Source: an uncultured Lachnospiraceae bacterium
GTDB taxonomy: Bacteria > Bacillota > Clostridia > Lachnospirales > Lachnospiraceae
Direction: 5' to 3'
DNA length: 64,000 nt
Assembly: GCA_910576535.1 (NCBI GenBank)
Contig: CAJTKK010000002.1
Location: 232,611 to 296,610 of the forward strand
The position numbers and the translations under genes were made by a program. Positions 25,288 through 34,927 of the stretch are shown here, in pieces. The notes beneath the pieces were generated by a model that searched no databases, was not told where the DNA came from, and saw only the letters and a list, made by a program, of their open reading frames with translations. Within the stretch, counting starts at the first letter, position 1. Every line of letters begins with the position of its first letter.

Positions 25288-27843
25288 GTGTTTATCAGAA
25301 CTAAAAAATTTTTGTGGGTAAGTTTTGCCTGTTTGGTTATTTTCTGTATTGCTGTTTTTGTCTGGGTATCTGTTTCCATGACAAAGAAAAGCGAAGAAGC
25401 AATTAGCGATATTGGCATGATTTATATGGGAGAGATGAGTGCACAGATACAACAGAAGTTCAAGTCGATTACAGAACTGCGTGTAACCCAGGTAGAAGGG
25501 ATTGTGGCGCGTACCCCTCAGTTAGAGGAAGGCTACAGCGAAGAGCTGATAGAAGAACTGGCGCTTGGGGCGCGGGTGCGTAATTTCACTTATCTTGCAT
25601 TGTATGCGGAAGACGGGGAATGTGAAGTGGTTTACGGCCAGCCAGTGGAGATCGTTTATCGTGATGAACTGATGAAGCTGCTGAAGGATCATACCATGAA
25701 TGTAAGCAGCGGGCAAGGCCAGAATGGGGAAAGAGTGCTTCTTTTATCCGCCGATGCAGAATATGATATGAAATCAGGCAAGAAAAGCATCTGCCTGATA
25801 GCAGGCATTGAAATGGAAGAGCTGAATGAGGAAATGGCTTTGGAAGGGAACGATTCCTTAGTTTATTCCCATGTCATAAGGAAAGACGGGAGCTATGTGA
25901 TCCGGAACGGGGAAGCATTCCGTGATAATTATTTTAACCGGATGCAGGAAATCCTTTTGGAATACAACGGCAAAAAGTCAGATGAGTATTTGCAGGAAAT
26001 GAAAGAGGTTATGGCTACGGAGGAAGAATATTCCGCCCTTGTTTTAACGGAAGAGGCTCATAGGCATATTTACTGCGCTCCATTGTCGGGCAGCGACTGG
26101 TATCTGATTAGCGTTATGCCTTATGGAATGTTGGATGATGCGATTAACGGGCTGGGGAAAGAGCGGATTAATACGATGCTTGCAGGCTGCGGTTTTATAT
26201 TAGCTGTGGTAATCATTATTTTTATATTATATTACACGGCATCTCAGCAGCAGATGCGGTTATTGGATGAAGCAAAAGAAGAGGCGCTGCGCGCAAGCAA
26301 GGCAAAGAGTGAATTTCTTTCCAATATGAGCCATGATATCCGTACACCGATGAATGGGATTGTGGGTATGACGGCAATTGCAATGACGAACATTAATGAT
26401 ATTGGAAGAGTAAAGGACTGTCTGAAAAAGATTACTTTATCCAGTAAACATTTGCTTGGCCTGATCAATGATATATTGGATATGTCAAAAATCGAGAACG
26501 GGAAACTTTCCATTAACATGGAATTGATTTCACTCCGTGATGCAATGGGAGGCATTGTTAATATTGTGCAGCCTCAGATCAAAGCAAAGAACCAGCATTT
26601 TGATATTTTTATACAGAACATTTTTGTGGAGAATGTATACTGTGACAGCGTAAGGCTGAATCAGATTTTGATTAATTTATTGTCAAATGCTATGAAGTTT
26701 ACGCCGGAGGGAGGCCGGATTAATGTATATTTGACACAGGAGGAACTGCCGGAAGAGACAGGGCGTGTCCGTTGCCATTTCCTTGTGAAGGATAATGGGA
26801 TCGGGATGACACATGAATTCCAGGAAAAAATCTTTGAATCATTTTCCAGGGAAGATTCAGCCAGGGTACAGAAAACGGAAGGAACAGGCCTTGGCATGGC
26901 GATTACAAAATATATTGTAGAGGCAATAGGCGGTACAATAGAATTAAAGAGCGAGCAGGGAAAAGGAAGCGAATTCCATATTGTACTGGATTTAGAGAAG
27001 GCGACTGTGCTGGAAGAAGATATGATTTTACCGGCATGGAATATGCTGGTAGTGGATAACAATGAAGATCTTTGTCGTAGCGCAGTTTCTGTATTAAAAG
27101 AAATCGGTGTGGATGCGGAGTGGGCGATAGACGGGCAGACAGCAGTGAAGATGGTAGAAAAACGCCACAGAGAGCATAAGGATTACGAGATTGTCCTTTT
27201 GGACTGGAAAATGCCTGGCATGGATGGCGTGGAGACGACAAAAGCAATCAGGAGACTCCTGGGGGATGAGGTTCCTATCCTCATTATTTCTGCCTATGAT
27301 TGGAGCGATATCGAGGAAGAAGCACGGGCAGCAGGCGCGCATGGGTTCATTTCCAAGCCGCTGTTCAAATCCAATCTTTATCTTGGTCTCAGCCATTATA
27401 TAAACGGTGTAAAAGAAGCAGTAGACGAGGATGCAGGCATGGGGGAACCGCTCCATGACTTTACCGGAAAGCGTATCTTGCTGGCGGAGGATAATGATTT
27501 GAACTGGGAAATCGCCAATGAAATTCTTTCCAGCGCCGGGTTTGAAATGGAATGGGCGGAAAACGGGAAAATCTGTGTAGAAAAATTTGAACAGTCGGCA
27601 GTGGGGACTTATGATGCTGTCCTGATGGATATTCGTATGCCAATTATGGATGGTTATGGGGCGGCAAGGGCTATCCGGGCTTTAGACCGTCCGGACGCAG
27701 ATCTGCCGATTATAGCTATGACGGCCGATGCCTTTTCGGAAGATGTCCAGCGTTGCCTGGAAAGCGGTATGAATGCCCACATTGCGAAGCCGATTGATAT
27801 TAATAATTTAATTCAGCATTTGCGGAAATATCTAAAAGAATAA
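25288..27843 (+). CDS. Hybrid sensor histidine kinase with two receivers
   Basis: An 851-aa membrane kinase. GTG 25288 lies 8 bases after aaaaaggag; GTG 25279 is in frame but too close to it. TM1 is near residues 5-27 and TM2 near 295-315, enclosing a Cache-like extracellular sensor of about 265 residues. Next come HisKA (FLSNMSHDIRTPMNGIVGM), HATPase (NLLSNAMKFTPEGG, DNGIGM, GTGLGMAI), receiver 1 with phospho-Asp in IVLLDWKMPGMDG, and receiver 2 (LLAEDNDLNWEIA, AVLMDIRMPIMDG). Both receivers keep Asp. No HPt domain is visible. The ligand is unknown. Confidence 0.9.
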   Translation: MFIRTKKFLWVSFACLVIFCIAVFVWVSVSMTKKSEEAISDIGMIYMGEMSAQIQQKFKSITELRVTQVEGIVARTPQLEEGYSEELIEELALGARVRNFTYLALYAEDGECEVVYGQPVEIVYRDELMKLLKDHTMNVSSGQGQNGERVLLLSADAEYDMKSGKKSICLIAGIEMEELNEEMALEGNDSLVYSHVIRKDGSYVIRNGEAFRDNYFNRMQEILLEYNGKKSDEYLQEMKEVMATEEEYSALVLTEEAHRHIYCAPLSGSDWYLISVMPYGMLDDAINGLGKERINTMLAGCGFILAVVIIIFILYYTASQQQMRLLDEAKEEALRASKAKSEFLSNMSHDIRTPMNGIVGMTAIAMTNINDIGRVKDCLKKITLSSKHLLGLINDILDMSKIENGKLSINMELISLRDAMGGIVNIVQPQIKAKNQHFDIFIQNIFVENVYCDSVRLNQILINLLSNAMKFTPEGGRINVYLTQEELPEETGRVRCHFLVKDNGIGMTHEFQEKIFESFSREDSARVQKTEGTGLGMAITKYIVEAIGGTIELKSEQGKGSEFHIVLDLEKATVLEEDMILPAWNMLVVDNNEDLCRSAVSVLKEIGVDAEWAIDGQTAVKMVEKRHREHKDYEIVLLDWKMPGMDGVETTKAIRRLLGDEVPILIISAYDWSDIEEEARAAGAHGFISKPLFKSNLYLGLSHYINGVKEAVDEDAGMGEPLHDFTGKRILLAEDNDLNWEIANEILSSAGFEMEWAENGKICVEKFEQSAVGTYDAVLMDIRMPIMDGYGAARAIRALDRPDADLPIIAMTADAFSEDVQRCLESGMNAHIAKPIDINNLIQHLRKYLKE

Positions 27844-27962
27844 TATTGGTTTTTATGAAGATAAGGGGCCGGTCCTTTGAGAGAGGGGCCGGCTTTCTGA
27901 ACAAAAGCGTGTCCTATAATTTTCCTATATATTAAAAGTAAACCAAGTTAGGGGGCTTTTAG

Positions 27963-30875
27963 GTGCTTAGAAGAGGAAGAAAATATATAGCCGTATTTAT
28001 TGCAGCGCTGGCGCTGCTGTTAGGGGTATATAGCGCCATATTTATCGAAAACAGGATTGTGGAAGAAAGCGTCAGTCATTTGGAGGAAATTTACAGCCAG
28101 ATTAACGCTTCTTTTTCCGTACTGGTTTCCAACAACTGGAATATGTTGGATGACTGGAAATACCATATTGGGCATACCGTGGATGAATCAGAAGAAAAGT
28201 TGCACGAATTTCTGCAAAATGGAAAAAACAATTGGGAATTTACGGATTTTTATTTTTTGGATAAGCAAGGGAATTACCGGTCTTTTTTGGGGCAGGAAGG
28301 CTTTATGGATTTGGGACCGCAATTAGGGACGGTAATGGAAGAACAAAAGAAAATTGTTGTGGAGGGACGTTTGTCCGATGATACCGCATTGACGATCTTT
28401 GCGATTCCAGTGGAAAGCGGATTGTACCGAGGGTTAGAATACTCTGCAATTGCCGTAGGGTACAATAGCAGCGATTTGAAAAAGATCTTAAATATTAATG
28501 CCTTTCATCAGCAGTCGGAATATTATGTAGTCTGCCCGGATGGAAGAATATTATTTACTACAAAAAATTGGGAAAGCCAGCCGGATAATCTTTTAGACTA
28601 TTTGTGGGATAAGGCAAGGATAATAGACAGAAGTAAAGAACAAATAGTTTCGGATTTTGAGAATGGTAATCAAGGAGTGATACGCTTTGAAGATGCAGGT
28701 CATGTCTATTATATGGTTTACTATACCATAGGTTTCCAGGACTGGATGACAATTGGGATTGTGCCGGAGAATATAGTAAATGCCAGCATGAACCATGTAA
28801 GAACTGCAACGATTGCCGTATTTGCTTTTTTCTTTTTATTTGTATGTATTTTAGAATTAGTGTATCTGATATCCCGGAGGAAGAAAGCAATAAGGGAAAA
28901 AGACATGGAAATTAAATTCCGTGAGAAATTATTTGGTATTTTAACAAATAATGTGGATGACATTTTCATTATGTTTTCTTTAGACGGTTTGGCAGTGGAT
29001 TATGTCAGCCCAAATATTGAGAATGTTTTAGGCGTCACAAGCGAAGAGGTAAAAGGGGATCTAAATGTGTTAAATTTATCTATTGTAGATAAAAAGCATA
29101 TTTTGTCCAGAGGTATTTTGCAGCAGGTAGCGTTGGGAGGCTACTGGCAGGAGGAAGGGGAATTTATTCAGCAGCAGACAGGGGAGCAGCGCTGGTACCA
29201 GCAGACGGTGCATCATGTATCCATTGAAGATAAAGACCGGTTTATCCTGGTTCTCTCTGACAGGACAAAGGAACGCCAGATTAGTCAAAAGTTGCAGCAA
29301 GCTTTGGATATTGCCCAAGGCGCCAATGAGGCGAAAAGTAATTTCCTTGCCAATATGTCACATGATATGAGAACGCCGATGAATGCAATTATCGGATATA
29401 CTACTTTGCTGGAAAAAGATGCGGATCAGCCGTGCAAAGTGAAAGAATACACGCAGAAAATCATGTCGTCCAGCTATCATCTTCTTGGATTGATTAATGA
29501 TGTGCTGGATATGGGAAAAATAGAAAGCGGAAGGACAGCTTTGAAGCTGTCGGAGTTTAACCTTGCGGCGCTGCTGGAAGAGATTAATACGGTTATGCTT
29601 CCTCAGGCAAGGGCAAAAAAACAGAAATTCTCTATCCGTACCTATGGGTTATACCAGGAGTTGTTTATCGGTGACAGGGTGCGGATTCAGCAGATACTGA
29701 TGAATCTTTTGTCCAATGCGGTAAAGTATACGCCGGAAGAGGGGGAAATAGAACTTCATATTTACAATAGAAACCAGACATCCCATAACTACGCAAGGTT
29801 GCGGTTTGAAGTAAGGGATACAGGAATTGGCATAAGCAGCGAGTTTAAGGATATGATTTTTGATCCTTTTACGAGAGAGGCCAATACTACATTGAGCGGT
29901 ATCCAAGGAACAGGGTTGGGGATGGCAATTACGAAGAATCTGGTAGATTTGATGGGCGGCACAATTTTTGTGGAGAGTACCCAAGGGGCAGGCAGTACCT
30001 TTACGGTAGACTTGGAACTGCGGATTTCTAAGCAAATGGAAGGCAGCGATTTTTGGAAAAGGCATGGGGTATACAGTATGCTGGTGGTAGACGGGGAAGA
30101 GGATGTATGCGTAAACATCCAGAATCTTATGGCTGGCACTAGCGTATATGTGCAATATGCCCTAGATGGCTATACGGCTTTAAAAATGATTGAGAAGAAA
30201 ATGCTGCAAAATAATGCTTATAGCTTGATTCTGCTGGCATGGAAGCTGCCGGAGATGGACGGGGTGGAAACGGCAAGACGGATCCGTGAGAAAATAGGGA
30301 ACCGCATACCGGTTTTTGTACTTACGGAATATGACTGGAGCGAGGTCGAAGAAGAGGCAAGGCAGGCGGGTGTCAATGCTTTTTTGCAAAAACCGTTTTT
30401 TATTTCCAACTTCCGCCAAGTTGTGGAACAGCTTCATAACGGGGAAGAATATGATGATGAAAATAAGAAAAAAGACCAAAGGAAGAGAAAATCCTTATCC
30501 GATCTTAATTTTCTGATTGCAGAGGATAATTTAATTAATGCGGAAATCATTACTGAACTGCTTAGACTGGAAGGGGCAAGATGCGACCTGGCGGAAAATG
30601 GGAAAAAAGCATTGGAAATGTTTGAAAAATCCAGCGATGGTTATTATGATGTTATTCTTATGGATATCCAGATGCCGGTAATGGACGGATATGATGCTGC
30701 AAAGGAAATCAGAAAATGCAGGCATCCTGATGCAAAAACAATTCCTATAGCGGCAATGACTGCAAATGCATTTGCCGAGGATGTACAGAAATCCCTTGCG
30801 GCGGGAATGAATGTACATATATCGAAACCAGTCAATATGGATGTTTTAAGATCTGCAGTATTAAAATTGGTTTGA
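27963..30875 (+). CDS. Hybrid sensor kinase, receiver 1 lacks phospho-Asp
   Basis: A 970-aa paralogue of the preceding kinase. GTG start with ttaggggg 7 bases upstream. TM1 lies near residues 8-25 and TM2 near 281-301, with a Cache-like sensor between them; then a PAS domain (about 320-430; VDDIFIMFSLDGLAVDYVSP), HisKA (FLANMSHDMRTPMNAIIGY), HATPase (NLLSNAVKYTPEEG, DTGIGI, GTGLGMAI), receiver 1 and receiver 2. In receiver 1 the acceptor position is alanine: ILLAWKLPEMDG with Ala759, against LLDW in the sister protein. Receiver 2 keeps Asp (VILMDIQMPVMDG). Receiver 1 therefore cannot be phosphorylated in the usual way. Confidence 0.9.
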   Translation: MLRRGRKYIAVFIAALALLLGVYSAIFIENRIVEESVSHLEEIYSQINASFSVLVSNNWNMLDDWKYHIGHTVDESEEKLHEFLQNGKNNWEFTDFYFLDKQGNYRSFLGQEGFMDLGPQLGTVMEEQKKIVVEGRLSDDTALTIFAIPVESGLYRGLEYSAIAVGYNSSDLKKILNINAFHQQSEYYVVCPDGRILFTTKNWESQPDNLLDYLWDKARIIDRSKEQIVSDFENGNQGVIRFEDAGHVYYMVYYTIGFQDWMTIGIVPENIVNASMNHVRTATIAVFAFFFLFVCILELVYLISRRKKAIREKDMEIKFREKLFGILTNNVDDIFIMFSLDGLAVDYVSPNIENVLGVTSEEVKGDLNVLNLSIVDKKHILSRGILQQVALGGYWQEEGEFIQQQTGEQRWYQQTVHHVSIEDKDRFILVLSDRTKERQISQKLQQALDIAQGANEAKSNFLANMSHDMRTPMNAIIGYTTLLEKDADQPCKVKEYTQKIMSSSYHLLGLINDVLDMGKIESGRTALKLSEFNLAALLEEINTVMLPQARAKKQKFSIRTYGLYQELFIGDRVRIQQILMNLLSNAVKYTPEEGEIELHIYNRNQTSHNYARLRFEVRDTGIGISSEFKDMIFDPFTREANTTLSGIQGTGLGMAITKNLVDLMGGTIFVESTQGAGSTFTVDLELRISKQMEGSDFWKRHGVYSMLVVDGEEDVCVNIQNLMAGTSVYVQYALDGYTALKMIEKKMLQNNAYSLILLAWKLPEMDGVETARRIREKIGNRIPVFVLTEYDWSEVEEEARQAGVNAFLQKPFFISNFRQVVEQLHNGEEYDDENKKKDQRKRKSLSDLNFLIAEDNLINAEIITELLRLEGARCDLAENGKKALEMFEKSSDGYYDVILMDIQMPVMDGYDAAKEIRKCRHPDAKTIPIAAMTANAFAEDVQKSLAAGMNVHISKPVNMDVLRSAVLKLV

Positions 30876-31000
30876 GAAGTTCAGTCAGGACCGTTTTGGA
30901 GGCATAGTACATATGAATAAGCATATCATTAAGGCAAAAAAATGGAAAAAGGTTACGGATCAGTAAATAAGGAAAACAGCGGAGAAGAGAAAGGAGATTT

Positions 31001-32110
31001 ATGCGTAATAAAGTTCTTGTTGTAGACGACATGGAGTTAAACCGGGAGCTGCTGGCTGAAATTTTAAAAGATGAATACGATGTTATGATGGCAGAAAACG
31101 GAAGGCAGGCGCTAACATATCTGGAGAATGAAAACCAGGAAATTGCAGTAATCTTGATGGATTTGATTATGCCGGAAATGGATGGTTTTGCAGTGCTGAA
31201 AATCATGAAAGAGAAATTATGGATTGAAAAAATCCCTGTTCTTGTAATCAGCGGGGAATCTTCGATCAAAGTGGAGCAGGAATGTTTTGAATATGGGGTT
31301 TCTGATTTTATCCACAAACCTTTTGACAATGTGCTTGTAAAAAAAAGAGTGGAAAATGTAGTAAATCTTTTTCAATATCAAAGGGGGCTGGAGCATAAGG
31401 TGGCTGAACAGACGGAGACTTTGCGGGAACAGAACCAGATGCTGCAGCTCCAGGCAGAACGCCTAAGGCAGAGCAATGACAATATTATTGATATTCTCGG
31501 TACCGTAGTAGAGTATAGGAATGTGGAAAGCGGGGAACACGTAAAAAGAGTAAAGGGCTATACGAGGATTATTGCGGAAGAACTTTGCAAGGCATTCCCG
31601 GAGTATGGGCTGACGCAGGAAAAAATAGATGTGATTGTTTCCGCCAGCGCATTGCATGACCTTGGAAAAATTGCTATACCGGACAGCATTCTCATGAAGC
31701 CGGGGCGGTTTACGCCGGAAGAGTTTAACTGCATGAAAGCGCATACGGTCCGTGGATGCGAAATTGTGAGCAATATCCGTGGCGTATGGGATGAAGAATA
31801 TGCAAAAACCGGTTATGAAATATGCAGATATCATCATGAGAGATTTGACGGAAAAGGATATCCGGATGGCCTGAAAGGGGATGAAATACCGGTTTCCGCC
31901 CAAATCGTTTCCATTGCAGATGTTTATGATGCTTTGGTAAATGAAAGGGTATACAAAGACGCATTTACGAAAGAAAAAGCATTTCATATGATTATGAATG
32001 GGGAATGCGGTATCTTTTCACCAAAAATCCTGGAATGCTTTAAAAATACGAAGGAACAGTTTGAGCAGCTAGCGGAACGGAAAGCAGGGAACATACATCA
32101 GGCATCATAA
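31001..32110 (+). CDS. Response regulator with HD-GYP phosphodiesterase output
   Basis: A 369-aa protein likely to degrade cyclic di-GMP when phosphorylated. The receiver occupies residues 1-120 (VLVVDDMELNRELLAEIL, phospho-Asp in AVILMDLIMPEMDG, Lys in FIHKPF). A coiled-coil linker follows. The HD-GYP domain (about 165-360) has the metal-binding HD in ALHDLGKIAIPD, HTVRGCEI, YHHERFDGKGYPDG and SIADVYDAL. A good aaaggag precedes the ATG. It lies 126 bp after the second kinase and 17 bp before leuC, so it probably links the kinases to second-messenger turnover. Confidence 0.92.
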   Translation: MRNKVLVVDDMELNRELLAEILKDEYDVMMAENGRQALTYLENENQEIAVILMDLIMPEMDGFAVLKIMKEKLWIEKIPVLVISGESSIKVEQECFEYGVSDFIHKPFDNVLVKKRVENVVNLFQYQRGLEHKVAEQTETLREQNQMLQLQAERLRQSNDNIIDILGTVVEYRNVESGEHVKRVKGYTRIIAEELCKAFPEYGLTQEKIDVIVSASALHDLGKIAIPDSILMKPGRFTPEEFNCMKAHTVRGCEIVSNIRGVWDEEYAKTGYEICRYHHERFDGKGYPDGLKGDEIPVSAQIVSIADVYDALVNERVYKDAFTKEKAFHMIMNGECGIFSPKILECFKNTKEQFEQLAERKAGNIHQAS

Positions 32111-32127
32111 GAACGGAGGTAAATAAA

Positions 32128-33393
32128 ATGGGAATGACAATGACCCAGAAAATATTGGCGGCACATGCCGGACTGGAAAAGGTGGAAGCAGGACAGTTGA
32201 TCGAGGCGGATTTGGATCTGGTATTAGGAAATGATATTACCAGTCCGGTAGCTATTAAAGAAATGGAAAAAATGAAGGTGGAAGGCGTATTTGATAAGGA
32301 CAAGATTGCATTAGTGCCGGATCACTTTGTACCGAATAAGGATATTAAATCGGCGGAGCATTGCAAATGTGTCAGGGAATTTGCCTGCCGCAATGAAATT
32401 ACGAATTATTTTGAAGTGGGAGAGATGGGTATTGAACATGCTCTTTTGCCGGAAAAAGGACTCACGGTGGCCGGGGATGTGATTATCGGTGCAGACTCCC
32501 ATACTTGTACTTACGGAGCCTTAGGAGCTTTTTCAACAGGAGTGGGAAGCACGGATATGGCGGCTGGCATGGCAACGGGAAAAGCCTGGTTTAAAGTGCC
32601 GGGCGCAATTAAGTTTAACCTGATTGGCAAACCATCCGAGTGGGTGAGCGGGAAAGATGTTATATTACATATTATCGGGATGATTGGCGTGGACGGGGCG
32701 TTATATAAATCTATGGAATTTGCAGGAGAAGGGATTAAAAACTTGACCATGGACGACCGCTTTACGATAGCGAATATGGCAATAGAAGCTGGCGGGAAAA
32801 ACGGGATTTTTCCGGTGGATGAGGCGGCGGTTGCTTATATGGAGGAACATTCTAAGAAAAAGTATACCGTTTATGAGGCAGATGAGGACGCGGTTTACGA
32901 TGAAGAATATACGATTGACTTAAGCGCACTCCGCCCAACGGTGGCGTTCCCTCATCTTCCTGAAAATACGAAAATAGTAGAAGAAATAAAAGAGGATATT
33001 GAAATTCATCAGGTAGTCATTGGCTCTTGCACGAATGGCAGGTTAGGTGATCTGCGGATTGCCGCGAAAGCGCTTAAGGGAAGACATGTGGCAAAAGGAA
33101 TGCGCTGTATTGTGATTCCGGCTACGCAGGCTATTTATCTGCAGGCCATGGAGGAAGGGCTTTTGAAAATATTTATTGAAGCGGGGGCTATCGTAAGCAC
33201 GCCTACCTGCGGGCCATGCCTTGGGGGATATATGGGTATCCTTGCGGAAGGGGAACGGTGCGTATCTACGACAAACCGTAATTTTGTGGGCCGTATGGGG
33301 CATGTGAAATCAGAAATTTATCTGGCAAGCCCGGCGGTGGCTGCAGCCAGTGCGGTGACGGGAAAAATCACCTGTCCTTGCAGACTGGGCTGA
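32128..33393 (+). CDS. leuC: 3-Isopropylmalate dehydratase, large subunit
   Basis: A 421-aa iron-sulfur subunit of isopropylmalate isomerase (leucine pathway). Cluster cysteines are in IGSCTNGR and TPTCGPCLGGYMG. The substrate motifs GADSHTCTYGALGAFSTGVGS-like segment and the C-terminal RNFVGRMGH fit the short archaeal/clostridial class. The size (about 420 aa rather than about 470) goes with a separate about 160-aa LeuD, which follows. A clean gaacggaggt precedes the ATG. A homoaconitase-type specificity cannot be excluded on sequence alone, but the BCAA neighbours favour LeuC. Confidence 0.9.
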   Translation: MGMTMTQKILAAHAGLEKVEAGQLIEADLDLVLGNDITSPVAIKEMEKMKVEGVFDKDKIALVPDHFVPNKDIKSAEHCKCVREFACRNEITNYFEVGEMGIEHALLPEKGLTVAGDVIIGADSHTCTYGALGAFSTGVGSTDMAAGMATGKAWFKVPGAIKFNLIGKPSEWVSGKDVILHIIGMIGVDGALYKSMEFAGEGIKNLTMDDRFTIANMAIEAGGKNGIFPVDEAAVAYMEEHSKKKYTVYEADEDAVYDEEYTIDLSALRPTVAFPHLPENTKIVEEIKEDIEIHQVVIGSCTNGRLGDLRIAAKALKGRHVAKGMRCIVIPATQAIYLQAMEEGLLKIFIEAGAIVSTPTCGPCLGGYMGILAEGERCVSTTNRNFVGRMGHVKSEIYLASPAVAAASAVTGKITCPCRLG

Positions 33394-33439
33394 CAATGGC
33401 ATAAAGGAAAAGAGAAGAAAGGAAATCAGGGAAAAATAT

Positions 33440-33928
33440 ATGAAATCAGCAAGAGGCACGGTATTTAAATATGGGGATAATGTGGATACAGATGTAATCA
33501 TTCCGGCAAGATATCTGAATTCTTCCGATCCTGCGGAGCTGGCAGTTCATTGCATGGAGGATATTGACAAAGAATTTGTAAACCGGGTGAAGAAGGGGGA
33601 CATTATAGTAGCAAATAAAAATTTCGGATGCGGTTCTTCCAGGGAACATGCGCCCATTGCGATTAAAGCCGCAGGGGTAAGCTGCGTCATTGCGGAAACG
33701 TTTGCAAGAATTTTCTACCGGAATGCCATTAATATTGGGCTTCCGATTGTGGAATGCCCGGAAGCATCCAAAGGAATAGAGGCAGGGGATGAAGTGGAAG
33801 TGGATTTTGACAGCGGCATCATTAAAAACCTGACAAAGAAGACCAGCTTCCAAGGGCAGGCTTTTCCCGAGTTCATGCAGAGGATTATCGCAGCGGAAGG
33901 GTTAGTAAACTATATTAACGGGAAATAA
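33440..33928 (+). CDS. leuD: 3-Isopropylmalate dehydratase, small subunit
   Basis: A 162-aa swivel-domain subunit that completes the LeuCD isomerase. Motifs are GDNVDTDVIIPARYL at the N-terminus, the NFGCGSSREHAP loop that contacts substrate, and FARIFYRNAINIGLP. The length is typical of the archaeal/clostridial class. It begins 46 bp after leuC and ends a gene run that reaches back through the HD-GYP gene. leuA and leuB are not in the window. Confidence 0.92.
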   Translation: MKSARGTVFKYGDNVDTDVIIPARYLNSSDPAELAVHCMEDIDKEFVNRVKKGDIIVANKNFGCGSSREHAPIAIKAAGVSCVIAETFARIFYRNAINIGLPIVECPEASKGIEAGDEVEVDFDSGIIKNLTKKTSFQGQAFPEFMQRIIAAEGLVNYINGK

Positions 33929-34013
33929 AATACCCTGCCGTAAGAGACGGCGCTACAGCGCTGTTTGCCACAAACTCGTTATGCGCACAAAACAGCGCGG
34001 AAATGGGGAAAAA

Positions 34014-34901
34014 ATGAAAATAGATATAGATACATTTTTTAAGAAGCTGGATGAGTATTTCCAAAAAGGGGAATTGGACAAAGTAGAGCCTTATTTGACA
34101 CAGACGCTTGAAATGGCAAAAGAAGAGGAAGATTATGCGGCCTATATAGCGGTAGGCAATGAAATGATAGGGTTTTACCGAAGTGTCTCTATGTTCCGTC
34201 AGGCTTTTGACATTGCAGAGGATGTCCTTTTGCTTATGGAGGAGCTTCAGCTTGAAAGGAGCGAACATTTTGCTACTACATTATTAAATACGGCGACTGC
34301 TTACCGGGCAGCGGGAAAAGCGCAGCAGGCTTACCAATATTATCAGCAGGCGCTGCAGATTTATCAGGGACTGCTGCCGGAAGGGGATTACCGTTTTGCC
34401 GGGCTGTATAATAATATGAGCATTCTTTTAGAACAGATGGACGAAAATGAAGAAGCGGCTTCGCTTCTGGAGAAAGCCTTAGCGATCGTGAAAAACCTTA
34501 CAGACAGCCGCGCGGAGCAGGCTGTCACATTGACCAACCTTGCATTGCTTTATTTTAAGTTGGATAAAGAAAAGGAAGCAGGGGCGGCATTGAAAGAGGC
34601 GCTGCAGATTTTTGAAGAGGAAGGGAACGGGGAGGAAATGGACGCCCATTATAGTGCGGCTTTGGCCGGGGCAGGGGAAGCTTATTACCGTATGGGGGAT
34701 TATGAAAGTTCATTGGCCTCTTATGAAAAAGCTTTGGCAGAAGTGGAAAAACATTTTGGGAAAAATCAAAGCTATGGAGTGCTTTGTGAAAACTGCGCGG
34801 CAGTATGCAGCAGTATGAAAGATGAGAAAAAAGCGGAAGAATACAGAAAAACAGCACAAAATATTTATGAAAAGATAAGCCGGGCAAATAGCGGGCTTTA
34901 G
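34014..34901 (+). CDS. Tetratricopeptide repeat protein
   Basis: A 295-aa protein made largely of TPR helical pairs. Typical repeat residues are in ATAYRAAGKAQQAYQYYQQA, YNNMSILLEQMDENEEAASL, LTNLALLYFKLDKEKEAGAA and AGEAYYRMGDYESSLASYEKA. It has no signal peptide, so it should act as a cytoplasmic scaffold. ATG 34014 (MKIDIDTFFKKLDEY) is preferred to the upstream in-frame ATG at 33981. The DUF4037 gene follows 26 bp later and the two are probably cotranscribed. Its partner is unknown. Confidence 0.82.
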   Translation: MKIDIDTFFKKLDEYFQKGELDKVEPYLTQTLEMAKEEEDYAAYIAVGNEMIGFYRSVSMFRQAFDIAEDVLLLMEELQLERSEHFATTLLNTATAYRAAGKAQQAYQYYQQALQIYQGLLPEGDYRFAGLYNNMSILLEQMDENEEAASLLEKALAIVKNLTDSRAEQAVTLTNLALLYFKLDKEKEAGAALKEALQIFEEEGNGEEMDAHYSAALAGAGEAYYRMGDYESSLASYEKALAEVEKHFGKNQSYGVLCENCAAVCSSMKDEKKAEEYRKTAQNIYEKISRANSGL

Positions 34902-34927
34902 GCAAAAAGAAAAGGAGGATTCCTGCT

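Noticed and set aside
30913..30966. 17-codon ORF between the second kinase and the HD-GYP gene
   Set aside because: It is very short, rich in Lys, and lacks a ribosome site; treated as spacer.
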